Positions 28,025 to 38,944 of a stretch of DNA of 64,000 bases are shown piece by piece (the stretch's first letter is position 1; each line of letters starts with the position of its first letter). Under the pieces are notes generated by a model. It did not search any database. It was not told the DNA's origin and saw only the letters and a program-made list of their open reading frames with translations. The stretch lies in assembly GCA_026169375.1 (NCBI GenBank), contig JAPFCR010000012.1, forward strand, positions 1 to 64,000. The letters are read 5' to 3'. A program made the translations under genes and the position numbers. This stretch comes from Sporosarcina sp. (GTDB taxonomy: Bacteria; Bacillota; Bacilli; Bacillales_A; Planococcaceae).

Positions 28025-28230
28025 TATAATAAACGTGTGATAAAATGAAACTTCAATCAGTGAGGGATTTTTCCCACTGTTGAAGAGGAACACAAGCTAA
28101 AAGCCTCACGTCCTGTGACAACGCTTTTATAATCAACTTCATGTTGGTCTAAACCAATAATCAATCGGGATCTTACGGGCAGTTGCACCTTCCCTCTCCC
28201 TACTTAAGTTTTGAGGTGACGGCTTATTAC
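28025..28230 (+). ncRNA. Candidate structured leader RNA upstream of yktB
   Basis: A perfect TATAAT (28025-28030) begins a 230-base leader rich in structure. One stem is CTTCAA-CAGT-GGGA with bulges (28051-28085). Another is AAAAGC/GCTTTT (28099-28128), enclosing TCAC/GTGA. A C-rich stretch follows around 28190. There is no open frame with a ribosome site before yktB. I cannot assign a known riboswitch class. Confidence 0.35.
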
Positions 28231-28266
28231 TGGTTTATGAGAGATAAAATAAAGGAGGAAAAAATC

Positions 28267-28902
28267 GTGACATCAACTAATTCTTTTTGGAAAAATGAAG
28301 ACTTTACCTTATTTACAATAGATGGTCTGGATAATCGGATGCAAGCACTCCAAACGAACGTTCAGCCGAAGTTCAAACAACTTGGGAGAATATTTTCGGA
28401 TAAATTATCAGCACGTGGAAGTGGCGAATTCTTTCCGCACGTTGCCAAACACGCAAGAAGAACTGTGAATCCACCTACTGATAGCTGGGTTGCCATGGCT
28501 CCTTCAAAAAGGGGATATAAAGCGCTTCCACACTTTCAAATCGGACTTTGGAAAACGCATTTATTCATCATCGTTGCAGTCATTTACGAAAATCCAGACA
28601 AAAAGGGAATTGCTGAACGGCTAGAGAACAACCAAAAGCGATTATTAACACTGCCTTCATCTTACGTCTTGTCTGGTGATCACATGAAACCAGACGCCAA
28701 TTCGATTCAAAATCTCGGAGAAGCTGGACTCAATAAATTACTAACACGTCTTCAAACAGTGAAAAAAGCTGAATTTCTTGTTGGTCGCCATTTATCAAAA
28801 GAAGATGCCATCAAAATGACTGAACAACAATTTCTCCAATTTACAGAGGAAACAATCGATCAACTATTGCCGATTTATGACATCATCACAAATAATTATT
28901 AA
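28267..28902 (+). CDS. yktB: YktB family protein (UPF0637, DUF1054)
   Basis: About 211-residue cytosolic protein of unknown function, recognisable from NSFWKNEDFTLFTIDGLDNR, RGSGEFFPHVAKHARRTVNP and RGYKALPHFQIG. Start: GTG at 28267, eight bases after AAAGGAGG. Upstream in-frame starts would run into the leader RNA. B. subtilis YktB has the same length. Monocistronic, with a long structured leader and its own terminator. Confidence 0.92.
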   Translation: MTSTNSFWKNEDFTLFTIDGLDNRMQALQTNVQPKFKQLGRIFSDKLSARGSGEFFPHVAKHARRTVNPPTDSWVAMAPSKRGYKALPHFQIGLWKTHLFIIVAVIYENPDKKGIAERLENNQKRLLTLPSSYVLSGDHMKPDANSIQNLGEAGLNKLLTRLQTVKKAEFLVGRHLSKEDAIKMTEQQFLQFTEETIDQLLPIYDIITNNY

Positions 28903-28994
28903 TGCTTTTAGCGATTAATAGTAGGATATGTACAATATATACAAATCATGCAATGTAATTTTCATCAAATGTGATTCACTTAATTTTACCATCA

Positions 28995-29039
28995 TAAAAG
29001 CCAGGAATGTCCTATAGTCTTAGACATTCCTGGCTTTTC
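28995..29039. terminator. Bidirectional terminator between yktB and yktA
   Basis: 16 bp perfect stem AAAAGCCAGGAATGTC (28996-29011) with GACATTCCTGGCTTTT (29023-29038). Confidence 0.92.
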
Positions 29040-29057
29040 ATCATTTATTAATGAAAA

Positions 29058-29330
29058 TTAACTCCCTTTAATTAACTCTTCAGCGCTTCCTGTTTTCGCA
29101 TCTCTTACAATAGGATAGCCTTTATAACCGCTCGCTCTTTCAAATTCTCTAAACAACGTCTTCTCTTCAGATTTAGACGGCACAACTTTCTTGAATTGTT
29201 GATAAGCAGCGATTACCTTTCCTTTTTCAATACCTTCTTCGTAAGCACGCTCAATTACACTATAAAATTCTGTTACTTTAATAATTTCATTCGTTGACCA
29301 ATCAGTCCGGAGTGGGTAATTGTAGTTCAT
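29058..29330 (-). CDS. yktA: YktA family protein (UPF0223)
   Basis: 90-residue helical cytosolic protein beginning MNYNYPLRTDWSTNEIIKV, the UPF0223 signature. Function unknown. The ATG at 29330 is eight bases after GAGGTG; an in-frame TTG at 29357 would overlap the preceding gene's end. It lies 19 bp after the nitronate monooxygenase gene, so the two may be cotranscribed. Confidence 0.9.
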   Translation of the reverse strand: MNYNYPLRTDWSTNEIIKVTEFYSVIERAYEEGIEKGKVIAAYQQFKKVVPSKSEEKTLFREFERASGYKGYPIVRDAKTGSAEELIKGS

Positions 29331-29349
29331 TGTACGTTCACCTCGTGTT

Positions 29350-30312
29350 TTATCCAAAATTCCATTTTTCTCTAATTTCTTCCGCTTCTTTTACCATTCG
29401 TTTAAATAATTCATCGACTGACGGGACATCTTGGATTAAGCCTGTCACTTGCCCTGCCCAACCATAGCCTTTTTCATCGTCCCCGTCATAAATAAACTTT
29501 TGGTTCGCTTCACCGCTAATATAATCTTTTAACGCTTCGTAATCCGCATTTTCACTTTCCATTTGTAAAATCTTTTCTGTCCATGGATTTATGAGTGCAC
29601 GTGCTGGAGCGCCTAACGTTCGTTTGATCACAGTTGTATTTGTTTCATCACTTGAAAGCAATGCGTTTATGTACGCTTCAGAAGCATGAATACATTCTTT
29701 TGTTGCGATAAAACGCGTTCCCATTTCAATACCTTCCGCGCCTAAAGCATGCGCCGCCATCCATCCTCGACCATCTCCGATTCCGCCTGATGCAATGACT
29801 GGAATCGAAACTGCATCGACAACTTGTGGTGTTAGCACCATTGTTCCAATATCGTCACGTCCGAGATGTCCGCCACCTTCTTGACCAACGACCATTACGG
29901 CATCAGCACCTAATTCTTCTGCTTTTTCAGCTTGGCGTTTTGCTGCAACCAGTACAAGCTTTTTCACATTTGTATCTTTTAACTGTTCAAAAAATGGTGT
30001 TGGATTGCCGCCTGTGATTGACATGACTTCCACACCTTCTTCTAAAGCAGCATCTACCATATGCGCATACGGTCGGCCGCGTTGCCCGATTGCAAAGTTT
30101 ACACCGAATGGTTGATCCGTTAATTGCTTCACTTTACGAATTTCTTCTCGTAATGCTTCAGGTGACTTTAAACTCATTGCGGTAATTTGCCCAAGCCCTC
30201 CTGCGTTTGATACCGCAGCACAAAGGTCTGAATACGCTAAATGAGCAAGTCCTCCTTGAATAATCGGATATTTAATGCCAAATTTTTCAGTTACTCTTGT
30301 TGTCCATTCCAT
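29350..30312 (-). CDS. Nitronate monooxygenase family flavoprotein
   Basis: 320-residue FMN TIM-barrel enzyme. N-terminal KYPIIQGGLAHLA, GGLGQITA, then GQEGGGHLGRD and PVIASGGIGDGRG are the FMN and active-site segments of the 2-nitropropane dioxygenase family, which oxidises alkyl nitronates such as propionate-3-nitronate. The closely related enoyl-ACP reductase FabK cannot be excluded by eye. This gene does not belong to the conserved pdh-ykt order and is an addition here. ATG start. Confidence 0.88.
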   Translation of the reverse strand: MEWTTRVTEKFGIKYPIIQGGLAHLAYSDLCAAVSNAGGLGQITAMSLKSPEALREEIRKVKQLTDQPFGVNFAIGQRGRPYAHMVDAALEEGVEVMSITGGNPTPFFEQLKDTNVKKLVLVAAKRQAEKAEELGADAVMVVGQEGGGHLGRDDIGTMVLTPQVVDAVSIPVIASGGIGDGRGWMAAHALGAEGIEMGTRFIATKECIHASEAYINALLSSDETNTTVIKRTLGAPARALINPWTEKILQMESENADYEALKDYISGEANQKFIYDGDDEKGYGWAGQVTGLIQDVPSVDELFKRMVKEAEEIREKWNFG

Positions 30313-30362
30313 TGTAAAGCACCCCCACTAATTACTGTACTACATTCTTTCAGAAAATCCTG

Positions 30363-30404
30363 TTAAAAAAGGTTGGATGAGTCATTTAGACACACCAACC
30401 TTTT
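30363..30404 (-). terminator. Terminator of the deacetylase gene
   Basis: GGTTGG (30371-30376) pairs with CCAACC (30395-30400) with A/T runs on both sides (AAAAAA and TTTT). Confidence 0.75.
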
Positions 30405-30424
30405 ATATTCATGTGAAATATAGA

Positions 30425-31261
30425 TTATTCTTCTACGCCTTGAATTGTTTCAGGGTCTATAAATCCATACTCCTTTGCACGTAAGCTTTCTACAATGTCT
30501 TCTAAAGCTTCCGCAGTCCATTCTCTGTCATGCATAAGCAGGTTCGCACCATCACGCATAAACTCTGTATTAACCATAATATCCGCAAGTGCGTCTGCAT
30601 CCATATATTGTTTTTCCCAGTCGTATCCGTACGTCCAATTCATTAATAACATGTCATCATCTGCCACTAACTGCTTACTGTAATCTGTATTAATACCGTG
30701 TGGCGCACGGAAGAACTTCGGACGTTCTCCAATAATTTCTTCTACTTTATCACTCACAAACATAATTTCTTCATGCTGTTCTTCTTCTGTTAAATCTGTG
30801 AGCTTTGCATGTGTTTTCGTATGATTTCCAATTGCAAATCCCATATCATGAATTTCTTTTAAAGCTGCTTGCTGCTCATCAGAATCTAAAAAATGACCAT
30901 TAACAAAGAAAATTGCTGGTGCATCCAATTCTTTCAATGTTTTCGCCATATCTAATGCATATTTGTCTGGTGCGTCGTCAATTGTTAACAAAACAACTTG
31001 TGCATCTGCATCATCAATTGGTTGGAACCCCCAAGCTGCATCTAATTCGTAAAGCGGCTCTTTTACTTTATTCTCTTCGTCCTCGTCTTTTTCTTTTTCT
31101 TTTTCATCTTCAAGATCAATTTCTTGTTGCTCTTCATTTTCTTTTTCGACTGCTGCATCATGGTTCGTTTCATCTTGCTCTTTTTCTTTCGTTCCTTCTT
31201 CCGTACAAGCAGCTAACACTAAACTTAGGGCTGCGATTATGTAGATTATTGACTTCTTCAT
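30425..31261 (-). CDS. Polysaccharide deacetylase (NodB) lipoprotein
   Basis: 278 residues: signal peptide with lipobox LAAC (Cys19), a highly acidic low-complexity linker to about residue 70 (runs of E, K and D), then a NodB deacetylase domain. Catalytic motifs are present: TIDDAPD (metal aspartates), HTKTH (metal histidines), RAPHG and LLMHD. It probably removes acetyl groups from cell wall or exopolysaccharide amino sugars at the outer membrane face. ATG start. It stands between NMO and catalase with its own terminator. Confidence 0.9.
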   Translation of the reverse strand: MKKSIIYIIAALSLVLAACTEEGTKEKEQDETNHDAAVEKENEEQQEIDLEDEKEKEKDEDEENKVKEPLYELDAAWGFQPIDDADAQVVLLTIDDAPDKYALDMAKTLKELDAPAIFFVNGHFLDSDEQQAALKEIHDMGFAIGNHTKTHAKLTDLTEEEQHEEIMFVSDKVEEIIGERPKFFRAPHGINTDYSKQLVADDDMLLMNWTYGYDWEKQYMDADALADIMVNTEFMRDGANLLMHDREWTAEALEDIVESLRAKEYGFIDPETIQGVEE

Positions 31262-31336
31262 TTTCGATTTTCCTTTCTATATGTATATTTTAACATATTG
31301 CATCATGATGACTATACCCGCTTCTCAAAATAATAA

Positions 31337-31389
31337 AAGCGTTATGAAGATGTTTTTCAGGTAAACAACCTGTCATCTTCATAACGCCT
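31337..31389 (-). terminator. Terminator of the catalase gene
   Basis: 14 bp perfect stem GCGTTATGAAGATG (31339-31352) with CATCTTCATAACGC (31374-31387), an inner CAGGT/ACCTG stem, and TTTTATTATTTT on the minus strand. Confidence 0.92.
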
Positions 31390-31429
31390 TCTAGCTATTT
31401 CCTTTAAAAAAGAAATTCAATAAAGAAAT

Positions 31430-33499
31430 TTATAGACGATCCCAGAAGCGCTGTGTTGCAATTGCTTTTATAAACTCTTCATTGAAATTCGGATTCTTTT
31501 CTGCAAATACAACGCCTGCTAAATTATTTTGATTCGTTGAATGAATATATTTTCTTCCAGTACTCGCCACTCCAATCGGCTTGTAATGCTTATAAGCCTC
31601 TCCAACAAACTGTAAAACATTTTGCTCAAACTGTGCCTGTTGATTGCTTTTTCCACCGACTATATAAAGTGAATCTACCAAAACAGGAGAGGTCGAAACA
31701 AATGGTTTATCGACTTGAATCGTCGTGCCATCATCTCCAACTAAATCCCCCATATCTTCACTAATCACTTCTACAAAGACTCCGTATTCTTTCAACACAT
31801 CAAAAACACGTTTCACTTCTTTTCCGTTAAATCCATTGCCAATGAGAACACCTACTTTTTGCGTATAAGCATAATGCGGCGTGTTTTTCATACTGACTGC
31901 AGGTGAGCTCGCTGAAACAGGAACATTTTCTATGTCAGGTTTCTTCACCCCTACACGTTTCGCAATCGCACTTGCCATTCCCGTGTCGACATTCGCAAAC
32001 ATATCGACCACTCTTTGCCGAACTACTTTTTCCTTTACATATCCGAGGTGAAATGTAAATGTTTTAATAATATGCTCTTTCTCAACAGGGGACATACTAT
32101 TCCAAAAAAGTCTAGCTTGTGAGAAAAAATCAAAGAAAGATTCCCCAGGACGGTCCCGTGTTACACGCCCTTCTACTTTCTTTGGATAATTTTCATATCC
32201 CCCTTCTTCAGGCGGTGTTTCTGCTGGTGTATTGTTCGCTAATTGATTTTCATGATAATTAACCGAGTCAACATCAATTCGATATCTTGAGTAGCTATCT
32301 CGTTGATTATAATTTACTTTTGCAATAGGCCTATTAACAGGGATATCATTTATATTTCCCGTACCTAATCGGTGATAATCTGTATCTCGATAAGCAAAAG
32401 AACGACCTTGTAAAACTGGGTCATTACTAAAATCGATGCCTGGGACGAGTGTAGATGGATCAAAGGATACTTGTTCTTCTTCCGCGAAATGATTATCGAC
32501 GAGTTTATTTAATGTCATTTTTCCAATGATTTCAACCGGAATAACTTCTTCAGGCCAAAACTTCGTATCATCTAAAATATCAAAGTCGTACTTAAATTCA
32601 TCTTTCTCATCAATGAGCTGAATGCCTAATTCGTATTCAGGATAGGCTCCACTTGAAATGGCTTCCTTCAAATCTCGACGATGGTAATCCGGGTCTACTC
32701 CGCCTATAATATTTGCTTCGTCTAATAATAATGAATGTACGCCGAGAATCGGTTTCCATGTGAATCTGACAAACGTTGACTTCCCTTGTTCATTAATGAA
32801 ACGGAATGTATTCACTGGCCACGCTTCCATCATTCGCCAACTTCTTGGACGTCCCCTGTCAGACATGAGCCACATAATAAAATGAGCAATTTCTTGGTTG
32901 CTTGTAATATAATCCCACGCATTGTCATGAGCGACCGTAGCTTGTGGGACGTCTGTTTTTGGATTTGGCTTTACAGCATGCACAAAGTCTGCAAATTTCA
33001 TCGCATCCATTACAGAAAATACAGCAAATGAAAGTGCCAACATATCGTAATTTCCTTCTTCCGTATAAAACTTTGTCGCAAAACCACGAATGTCAACTGC
33101 CGTATCTTTAGATCCCTTACTTCCAATGAAATTTGAAAAACGAACAAATACAGGTGTTTTTGTTCCTGGCTCTTGTAAAAAACCAGCTCTCGTAACATGG
33201 CTTAATGATTTATATAACTCAAATTCTCCGTACGCACCGTCTCCTCTTGCATGAACAACTTTTTCAGGAATTCGCTCTCGGTTAAAATGAGATTGTTTTT
33301 TATAAAACTGAAAGTCTTGTAAAAGTGTAGGTCCCCGTTTTCCCGCTCTTAAAGACCAACGATCATTCGAAACCTTCGTCCCGCCATCAGTTGTTAGCTT
33401 TTTACCGGGTCCTGTATTTTGTTTTTTATACTGTTTTAACTGCTCCTCTTTCGGATTATGTTTCCCTTGGTTCTTTTTATTATGATTATCTTTTCCCAC
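31430..33499 (-). CDS. Large-subunit (KatE/HPII-type) catalase with altered distal active site
   Basis: 689 residues, the clade-2 length, with a C-terminal flavodoxin-like (DJ-1/PfpI) domain from about 545. Distal histidine His83 (VVHARG) and the proximal heme ligand Tyr370 (RSFAYRDTDYHR) are present. The segment normally DLVGNNIPVFFI, which supplies the catalytic asparagine, reads DMLALSFAVFSV (152-163), so both asparagines are lost. Classical H2O2 dismutation may be weak, or the enzyme may act as a peroxidase. GTG start with AAGGTG upstream. The N-terminal 30 residues are very basic. No adjacent regulator. Confidence 0.9.
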   Translation of the reverse strand: MGKDNHNKKNQGKHNPKEEQLKQYKKQNTGPGKKLTTDGGTKVSNDRWSLRAGKRGPTLLQDFQFYKKQSHFNRERIPEKVVHARGDGAYGEFELYKSLSHVTRAGFLQEPGTKTPVFVRFSNFIGSKGSKDTAVDIRGFATKFYTEEGNYDMLALSFAVFSVMDAMKFADFVHAVKPNPKTDVPQATVAHDNAWDYITSNQEIAHFIMWLMSDRGRPRSWRMMEAWPVNTFRFINEQGKSTFVRFTWKPILGVHSLLLDEANIIGGVDPDYHRRDLKEAISSGAYPEYELGIQLIDEKDEFKYDFDILDDTKFWPEEVIPVEIIGKMTLNKLVDNHFAEEEQVSFDPSTLVPGIDFSNDPVLQGRSFAYRDTDYHRLGTGNINDIPVNRPIAKVNYNQRDSYSRYRIDVDSVNYHENQLANNTPAETPPEEGGYENYPKKVEGRVTRDRPGESFFDFFSQARLFWNSMSPVEKEHIIKTFTFHLGYVKEKVVRQRVVDMFANVDTGMASAIAKRVGVKKPDIENVPVSASSPAVSMKNTPHYAYTQKVGVLIGNGFNGKEVKRVFDVLKEYGVFVEVISEDMGDLVGDDGTTIQVDKPFVSTSPVLVDSLYIVGGKSNQQAQFEQNVLQFVGEAYKHYKPIGVASTGRKYIHSTNQNNLAGVVFAEKNPNFNEEFIKAIATQRFWDRL

Positions 33500-33591
33500 T
33501 AAATCACCTTTTCTATTTCATTTTCTCTATCCAAATAGATTATATGATTCAGTGAATTTTTTATGCGGGTAAACTAGCAATATATACAACG

Positions 33592-33631
33592 TCAAAAAAC
33601 CTACAAGGCTATAATGCCTTGTAGGTTTTCT
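33592..33631 (-). terminator. Terminator of the pdh operon
   Basis: AAAACCTACAAGGC (33596-33609) pairs with GCCTTGTAGGTTTT (33615-33628). T tract on the minus strand. Confidence 0.92.
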
Positions 33632-33635
33632 TTGA

Positions 33636-35042
33636 TTACATCATATGGATTGGTTTACCTAAAACTACTTCTGCTGCTTCCATCGTAATTTCACCTAATG
33701 TTGGGTGAGCGTGAATCGTCATTGCAATATCTTCAAGTGTCATACCTGCTTCAATCGCAAGACCTAGCTCAGAAATCATATCTGATGCATTTTCACCAAC
33801 GATTTGAGCACCTAACAGAAGTCCGTCTTCTTTACGTGCAACTAGCTTTACAAAGCCATCTGTCTTATCTAGTGCGATTGCACGACCGTTTGCCGCATAT
33901 GGGAAACGACCCGCAGATACTTCATAGCCTTCTTCTTTTGCTTGCGCTTCGTTTAAACCAACAGTTGCAAGTTCAGGATCTGTGAAACATACTGCTGGTA
34001 TTGCTAAGTAATCAATCTCAGATTTTTGTCCTGAAATTGCTTCAGCTGCAATCTTAGCTTCATAAGATGCTTTATGTGCGAGTTGAGGTCCAGCAACGAT
34101 ATCACCGATTGCATAAATTGAACCGATATTCGTACGACCTTGCTTGTCTATTTCAATTAGACCACGGTCATCCATTTTTACACCAACTTGTTCTAAACCA
34201 AGCTCATCAGTGTTTGGACGACGACCAACTGTTACAAGTACATAATCAGCTTCGACTGTTGTTTCTTCGCCTTTTGCTTCATACGTTATTTTAACACCGT
34301 TATCTGTTTCTTCTACACCTTTAGCAGATGCTTTTGTAATAATTTCAACGCCTTTTTTCTTCAGGCCTTTTTTAACAACTTGCGTCATTTGCTTTTCAAA
34401 GCCTGCTAAAATGTCGTCCGCACCTTCAATAATTGTTACTTCAGCACCTAGGTTTGCATAAGCAGAACCCAGCTCAGTACCAATATACCCACCACCGATT
34501 ACAACAAGCTTACCTGGTACTTCTTCTAAGCTTAAAGCAGTTGTCGAGCTAAGTACGCGATCAGAAAATTTAAAGCTTGGGATTTCAACTGGACGTGAAC
34601 CCGTTGCAACAATTACGTTGTTGAATTTATATGTTTGTGCTGATTTTTCATCCATTACACGTACAGTGTGCTCATCAACGAAATAAGCTTCACCGTTTAC
34701 AACGTCTACTTTGTTTCCTTTAAGTAAACCTTCAACGCCACCTGTTAAACGTGAAACAACACTGTTTTTGAACTCTTGTGCTTTTGCAAAATCAAGCTTC
34801 ACATCAGAAGCTGTAATTCCCATAGCATCTGATTGTTGCGCGTTTACAAAACGCTGACCTACAGAAATTAATGCTTTAGATGGAATACAACCAACGTTTA
34901 AACAAACGCCACCTAATTGATCTTTCTCAACAACTGTTACTTTTTGACCGAGTTGTGCCGCACGAATTGCCGCAACATACCCTCCTGGGCCCGATCCGAT
35001 TACGAGTGTGTCAACTTCTACTGGAAAATCTCCTACAACCAT
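33636..35042 (-). CDS. pdhD: Dihydrolipoyl dehydrogenase (E3)
   Basis: 468-residue FAD/NAD flavoenzyme that reoxidises dihydrolipoyl groups of the pyruvate dehydrogenase complex, passing electrons to NAD+. FAD motif [10 protein letters not shown] (16-25), redox disulfide [12 protein letters not shown] motif [10 protein letters not shown], and C-terminal HAHPTLGE with the catalytic histidine. ATG start 4 bp after the pdhC stop. Last gene of pdhABCD. Confidence 0.98.
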   Translation of the reverse strand: MVVGDFPVEVDTLVIGSGPGGYVAAIRAAQLGQKVTVVEKDQLGGVCLNVGCIPSKALISVGQRFVNAQQSDAMGITASDVKLDFAKAQEFKNSVVSRLTGGVEGLLKGNKVDVVNGEAYFVDEHTVRVMDEKSAQTYKFNNVIVATGSRPVEIPSFKFSDRVLSSTTALSLEEVPGKLVVIGGGYIGTELGSAYANLGAEVTIIEGADDILAGFEKQMTQVVKKGLKKKGVEIITKASAKGVEETDNGVKITYEAKGEETTVEADYVLVTVGRRPNTDELGLEQVGVKMDDRGLIEIDKQGRTNIGSIYAIGDIVAGPQLAHKASYEAKIAAEAISGQKSEIDYLAIPAVCFTDPELATVGLNEAQAKEEGYEVSAGRFPYAANGRAIALDKTDGFVKLVARKEDGLLLGAQIVGENASDMISELGLAIEAGMTLEDIAMTIHAHPTLGEITMEAAEVVLGKPIHMM

Positions 35043-35046
35043 TTTC

Positions 35047-36675
35047 TTACCCCTCCATTAATAAAAGTTCTGGATTACTTAGCAATCTCTTAATGTGGTT
35101 CAACGCATGTTGTGCTGTAGCACCATCCATCATTCTGTGGTCGAATACAAGTGATAGCGCAAGCATTGGAGCTGCAACGATTTCCCCATCTTTCACAACT
35201 GGTTTTTCAGCGATACGGCCAACACCTAAAATTGCTACTTCTGGGTGGTTAATAATTGGTGTGAACCATTGTCCACCTGCGGAACCAATGTTTGTAATTG
35301 AGCATGATGCACCACTCATTTCAGTTGGTGTCAGCTTTCCATCACGAGCCTTCACTGCAAGTTCGCTAATTTCCTCTGAAATTGCAAACATCGATTTACG
35401 ATCAGCATGTTTAATAACAGGTACGAGAAGTCCGCGGTCCGTATCTGCTGCAATTCCAATATTGTAATAATGTTTTTGAATGACTTCCTCTGTCGCATCA
35501 TCATAAGATGTATTGAGCGCTGGGAATTCACGCAAAGTACTTACAAGAGCTTTAACGATATATGGCAAGTAAGTAAGCTTAATATCTTGCTCTGCCGCTA
35601 TGCCTTTGAACTTATTACGGTGTGCAACAAGCTCAGTAACATCTACCTCATCTAATAATGTAACATGAGGAGCCGTATGTTTCGAGTTTACCATCGCTTT
35701 TGCGATAACTTTTCGAATGCTAGAAATCTTTTCACGTGTTTCCGGGAAGTCGCCTTCAGGTGTAACTGGCGCTTTTGGAGCTGATTGCGACGCTTTTTCT
35801 TTCGCTGGTTTTTCTTTCGTTGCTTCTTCTTGTACTGGTGCTTGATCGCCGCTCATAAACGCTTCAATATCTTCTTTTAATACGCGACCGTTCTTACCAG
35901 TGCCTGAAACTTGACGAATGTCTACATCATTTTCACGTGCAAATTTACGAACAGAAGGCATTGCAATAATACGACGGTTCGTATCTACATCTGCAGTGTT
36001 CGCTTTTACTGTACTTTCCTCAGCAGTTTCTTGCACTTGCTCTTCAGCTGGTCCTTCTTCATAGAGATGCTCATAACCTGGCGCATCGATTTGAATTAAT
36101 GGGTCTCCTACTACAGAAACCGTTCCTTCTGAGACAAGTAGCTTTTCAACTGTTCCTGCAACTGGTGAAGGAATTTCAACTACTGACTTATCATTTTGAA
36201 TCTCACAAAGTACATCGTCTTCTTCAATCTTTTGGCCTTCTTCTACAAGCCATTTTACAATTTCACCTTCATGGATACCTTCTCCAATATCTGGTAAACG
36301 GAATACATATGCAGCGTTCGTTTTTGCTGTGTTTTCTTTTTTCTTAACCGCTTCGCCTTCTTCAGCAGTCCCTTGAACTTGCTCTTCAGTTTCCTTTGTT
36401 CCTTGAGATGCCCCTTCTTCATATAGATGCTCATAACCTGGCGCATCGATTTGAATTAATGGATCTCCTACTACCGAAACTGTTCCTTCAGATACAAGTA
36501 GCTTTTCAACTGTTCCTGCAACTGGTGAAGGAATTTCAACTACTGACTTATCATTTTGAATCTCACAAAGCACGTCGTCTTCTTCAATCTTTTGGCCTTC
36601 TTCTACAAGCCATTTTACAATCTCACCTTCATGGATACCTTCTCCAATATCCGGTAAACGAAATACATATGCCAC
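35047..36675 (-). CDS. pdhC: Dihydrolipoamide acetyltransferase (E2) with two identical lipoyl domains
   Basis: About 542-residue E2 core. Two lipoyl domains (about 1-85 and 121-205) are identical over 86 residues, each with lipoyl lysine in [11 protein letters not shown]. Then a peripheral subunit-binding domain ([20 protein letters not shown]), an Ala/Pro/Glu/Lys linker and the catalytic domain ending with [11 protein letters not shown] (catalytic His and Asp). B. subtilis PdhC, as I recall it, has one lipoyl domain. Start: ATG at 36708 would precede the ribosome site GGAAGGG. GTG at 36675 gives [12 protein letters not shown]. Separated from pdhB by an 115 bp gap holding a strong stem-loop. 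Confidence 0.96.
   Translation of the reverse strand: MAYVFRLPDIGEGIHEGEIVKWLVEEGQKIEEDDVLCEIQNDKSVVEIPSPVAGTVEKLLVSEGTVSVVGDPLIQIDAPGYEHLYEEGASQGTKETEEQVQGTAEEGEAVKKKENTAKTNAAYVFRLPDIGEGIHEGEIVKWLVEEGQKIEEDDVLCEIQNDKSVVEIPSPVAGTVEKLLVSEGTVSVVGDPLIQIDAPGYEHLYEEGPAEEQVQETAEESTVKANTADVDTNRRIIAMPSVRKFARENDVDIRQVSGTGKNGRVLKEDIEAFMSGDQAPVQEEATKEKPAKEKASQSAPKAPVTPEGDFPETREKISSIRKVIAKAMVNSKHTAPHVTLLDEVDVTELVAHRNKFKGIAAEQDIKLTYLPYIVKALVSTLREFPALNTSYDDATEEVIQKHYYNIGIAADTDRGLLVPVIKHADRKSMFAISEEISELAVKARDGKLTPTEMSGASCSITNIGSAGGQWFTPIINHPEVAILGVGRIAEKPVVKDGEIVAAPMLALSLVFDHRMMDGATAQHALNHIKRLLSNPELLLMEG
36061..36315 (-). repeat. Lipoyl-domain duplication, copy 2 (inner)
   Basis: Nearly identical at nucleotide level to 36421-36675 with an exact 360 bp offset; only scattered, mostly synonymous differences. 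Encodes the second lipoyl domain of PdhC. Confidence 0.92.
36421..36675 (-). repeat. Lipoyl-domain duplication, copy 1 (N-terminal)
   Basis: Partner of 36061-36315. Encodes the first lipoyl domain. The two are in direct orientation and could recombine. Confidence 0.92.
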
Positions 36676-36744
36676 ATGATTCACCCTTCCTAATTTTTTA
36701 TGTTCCATTTAATCATCAACATTAAATTTATATAGCATTCAATT

Positions 36745-36784
36745 TACGTCCAGACTTTGAAAAACTTCAAAGTCTGTGACGTTC
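36745..36784 (-). other. Stem-loop between pdhB and pdhC
   Basis: CAGACTTTG (36751-36759) pairs with CAAAGTCTG (36768-36776), extended by outer ACGTC/GACGT. There is no U tract, so it is more likely a processing or stability element than a terminator. Confidence 0.65.
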
Positions 36785-36790
36785 AATTCA

Positions 36791-37768
36791 TTAAAACGTT
36801 AATACTTTTTTAGCTGTTTCAATAATATCGTTTACATCTGGCAACCAAGCCTTCTCACCTTGTGCATATGGATAAATTGTATCAGGTGCTGTTACACGTA
36901 ATACAGGCGCTTCTAAACTTAAAATTGCACGCTCTGTAATTTCTGTTACAACATTCGCCGCGATGCCAGCTTGCTTCTGTGCTTCTTGTACAACAATTGC
37001 ACGGTTTGTTTTTTCAACAGATGCAATAATTGTTTCAATATCAAGTGGGTGCACTGTACGTAAGTCAATAACTTCTACAGAATGCCCTTCTTTTTCAAGT
37101 TCTTCAGCTGCTTTTAAGCTTTCATGAACCATTGCACCATAAGTAATGATTGATAGATCAGTTCCTTCGCGTTTCACATCCGCTTTTCCAAGTGGAATTG
37201 TGTATGCTTCTTCTGGAACCTCTTCTCTAAATGAACGGTAAAGTTTCATATGCTCTAAGTAAACAACTGGATTATCATCTCTAATTGCTGAAATTAAAAG
37301 ACCTTTTGCATCATATGGTGTTGATGGGATCACAACTGTAATCCCAGGTTGTGCTGTCATTAAACTTTCTAAACTATCTGCGTGCATTTCAGGCGTTGCA
37401 ACACCACCACCAAATGGAGAACGTATTGTTACTGGTGCGTTGAAACGACCTCCACTTCTAAAACGCATACGTGCGAGTTGACCGCTAATCGAGTCCATTA
37501 CTTCAAAAACGAAGCCAAAGAACTGAATTTCCATAACTGAACGGAAACCTGTTAGTGATAACCCAATTGAAAGTCCACCAATTCCAGACTCAGCTAAAGG
37601 CGTGTCAAACACACGATCTTCACCGAATTCTTTTTGTAAACCTTCTGTTGCTCTGAACACACCACCGTTAACCCCAACATCTTCACCGAAGACGAGAACG
37701 TTTTCATCATTTTCCAACTCATTTTTCATAGCATCGTTAATTGCTTGAATCATCGTCATTTGTGCCAT
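36791..37768 (-). CDS. pdhB: Pyruvate dehydrogenase E1 beta subunit
   Basis: 325 residues. With PdhA forms the thiamine diphosphate-dependent E1 that decarboxylates pyruvate and acetylates E2. Landmarks: [15 protein letters not shown] (with the cofactor-binding glutamate), [24 protein letters not shown] and PEMHADSLE. Length as in B. subtilis. ATG start, 3 bp after the pdhA stop. Confidence 0.98.
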   Translation of the reverse strand: MAQMTMIQAINDAMKNELENDENVLVFGEDVGVNGGVFRATEGLQKEFGEDRVFDTPLAESGIGGLSIGLSLTGFRSVMEIQFFGFVFEVMDSISGQLARMRFRSGGRFNAPVTIRSPFGGGVATPEMHADSLESLMTAQPGITVVIPSTPYDAKGLLISAIRDDNPVVYLEHMKLYRSFREEVPEEAYTIPLGKADVKREGTDLSIITYGAMVHESLKAAEELEKEGHSVEVIDLRTVHPLDIETIIASVEKTNRAIVVQEAQKQAGIAANVVTEITERAILSLEAPVLRVTAPDTIYPYAQGEKAWLPDVNDIIETAKKVLTF

Positions 37769-37771
37769 CGG

Positions 37772-38914
<1,143 letters not shown>

Positions 38915-38944
38915 TTATAATTAACTTCTTTAATGATTAGTACA

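Noticed and set aside
36061-36675. Direct repeats considered as a CRISPR or mobile element
   Set aside because: Only two units, both in frame inside pdhC and encoding lipoyl domains.
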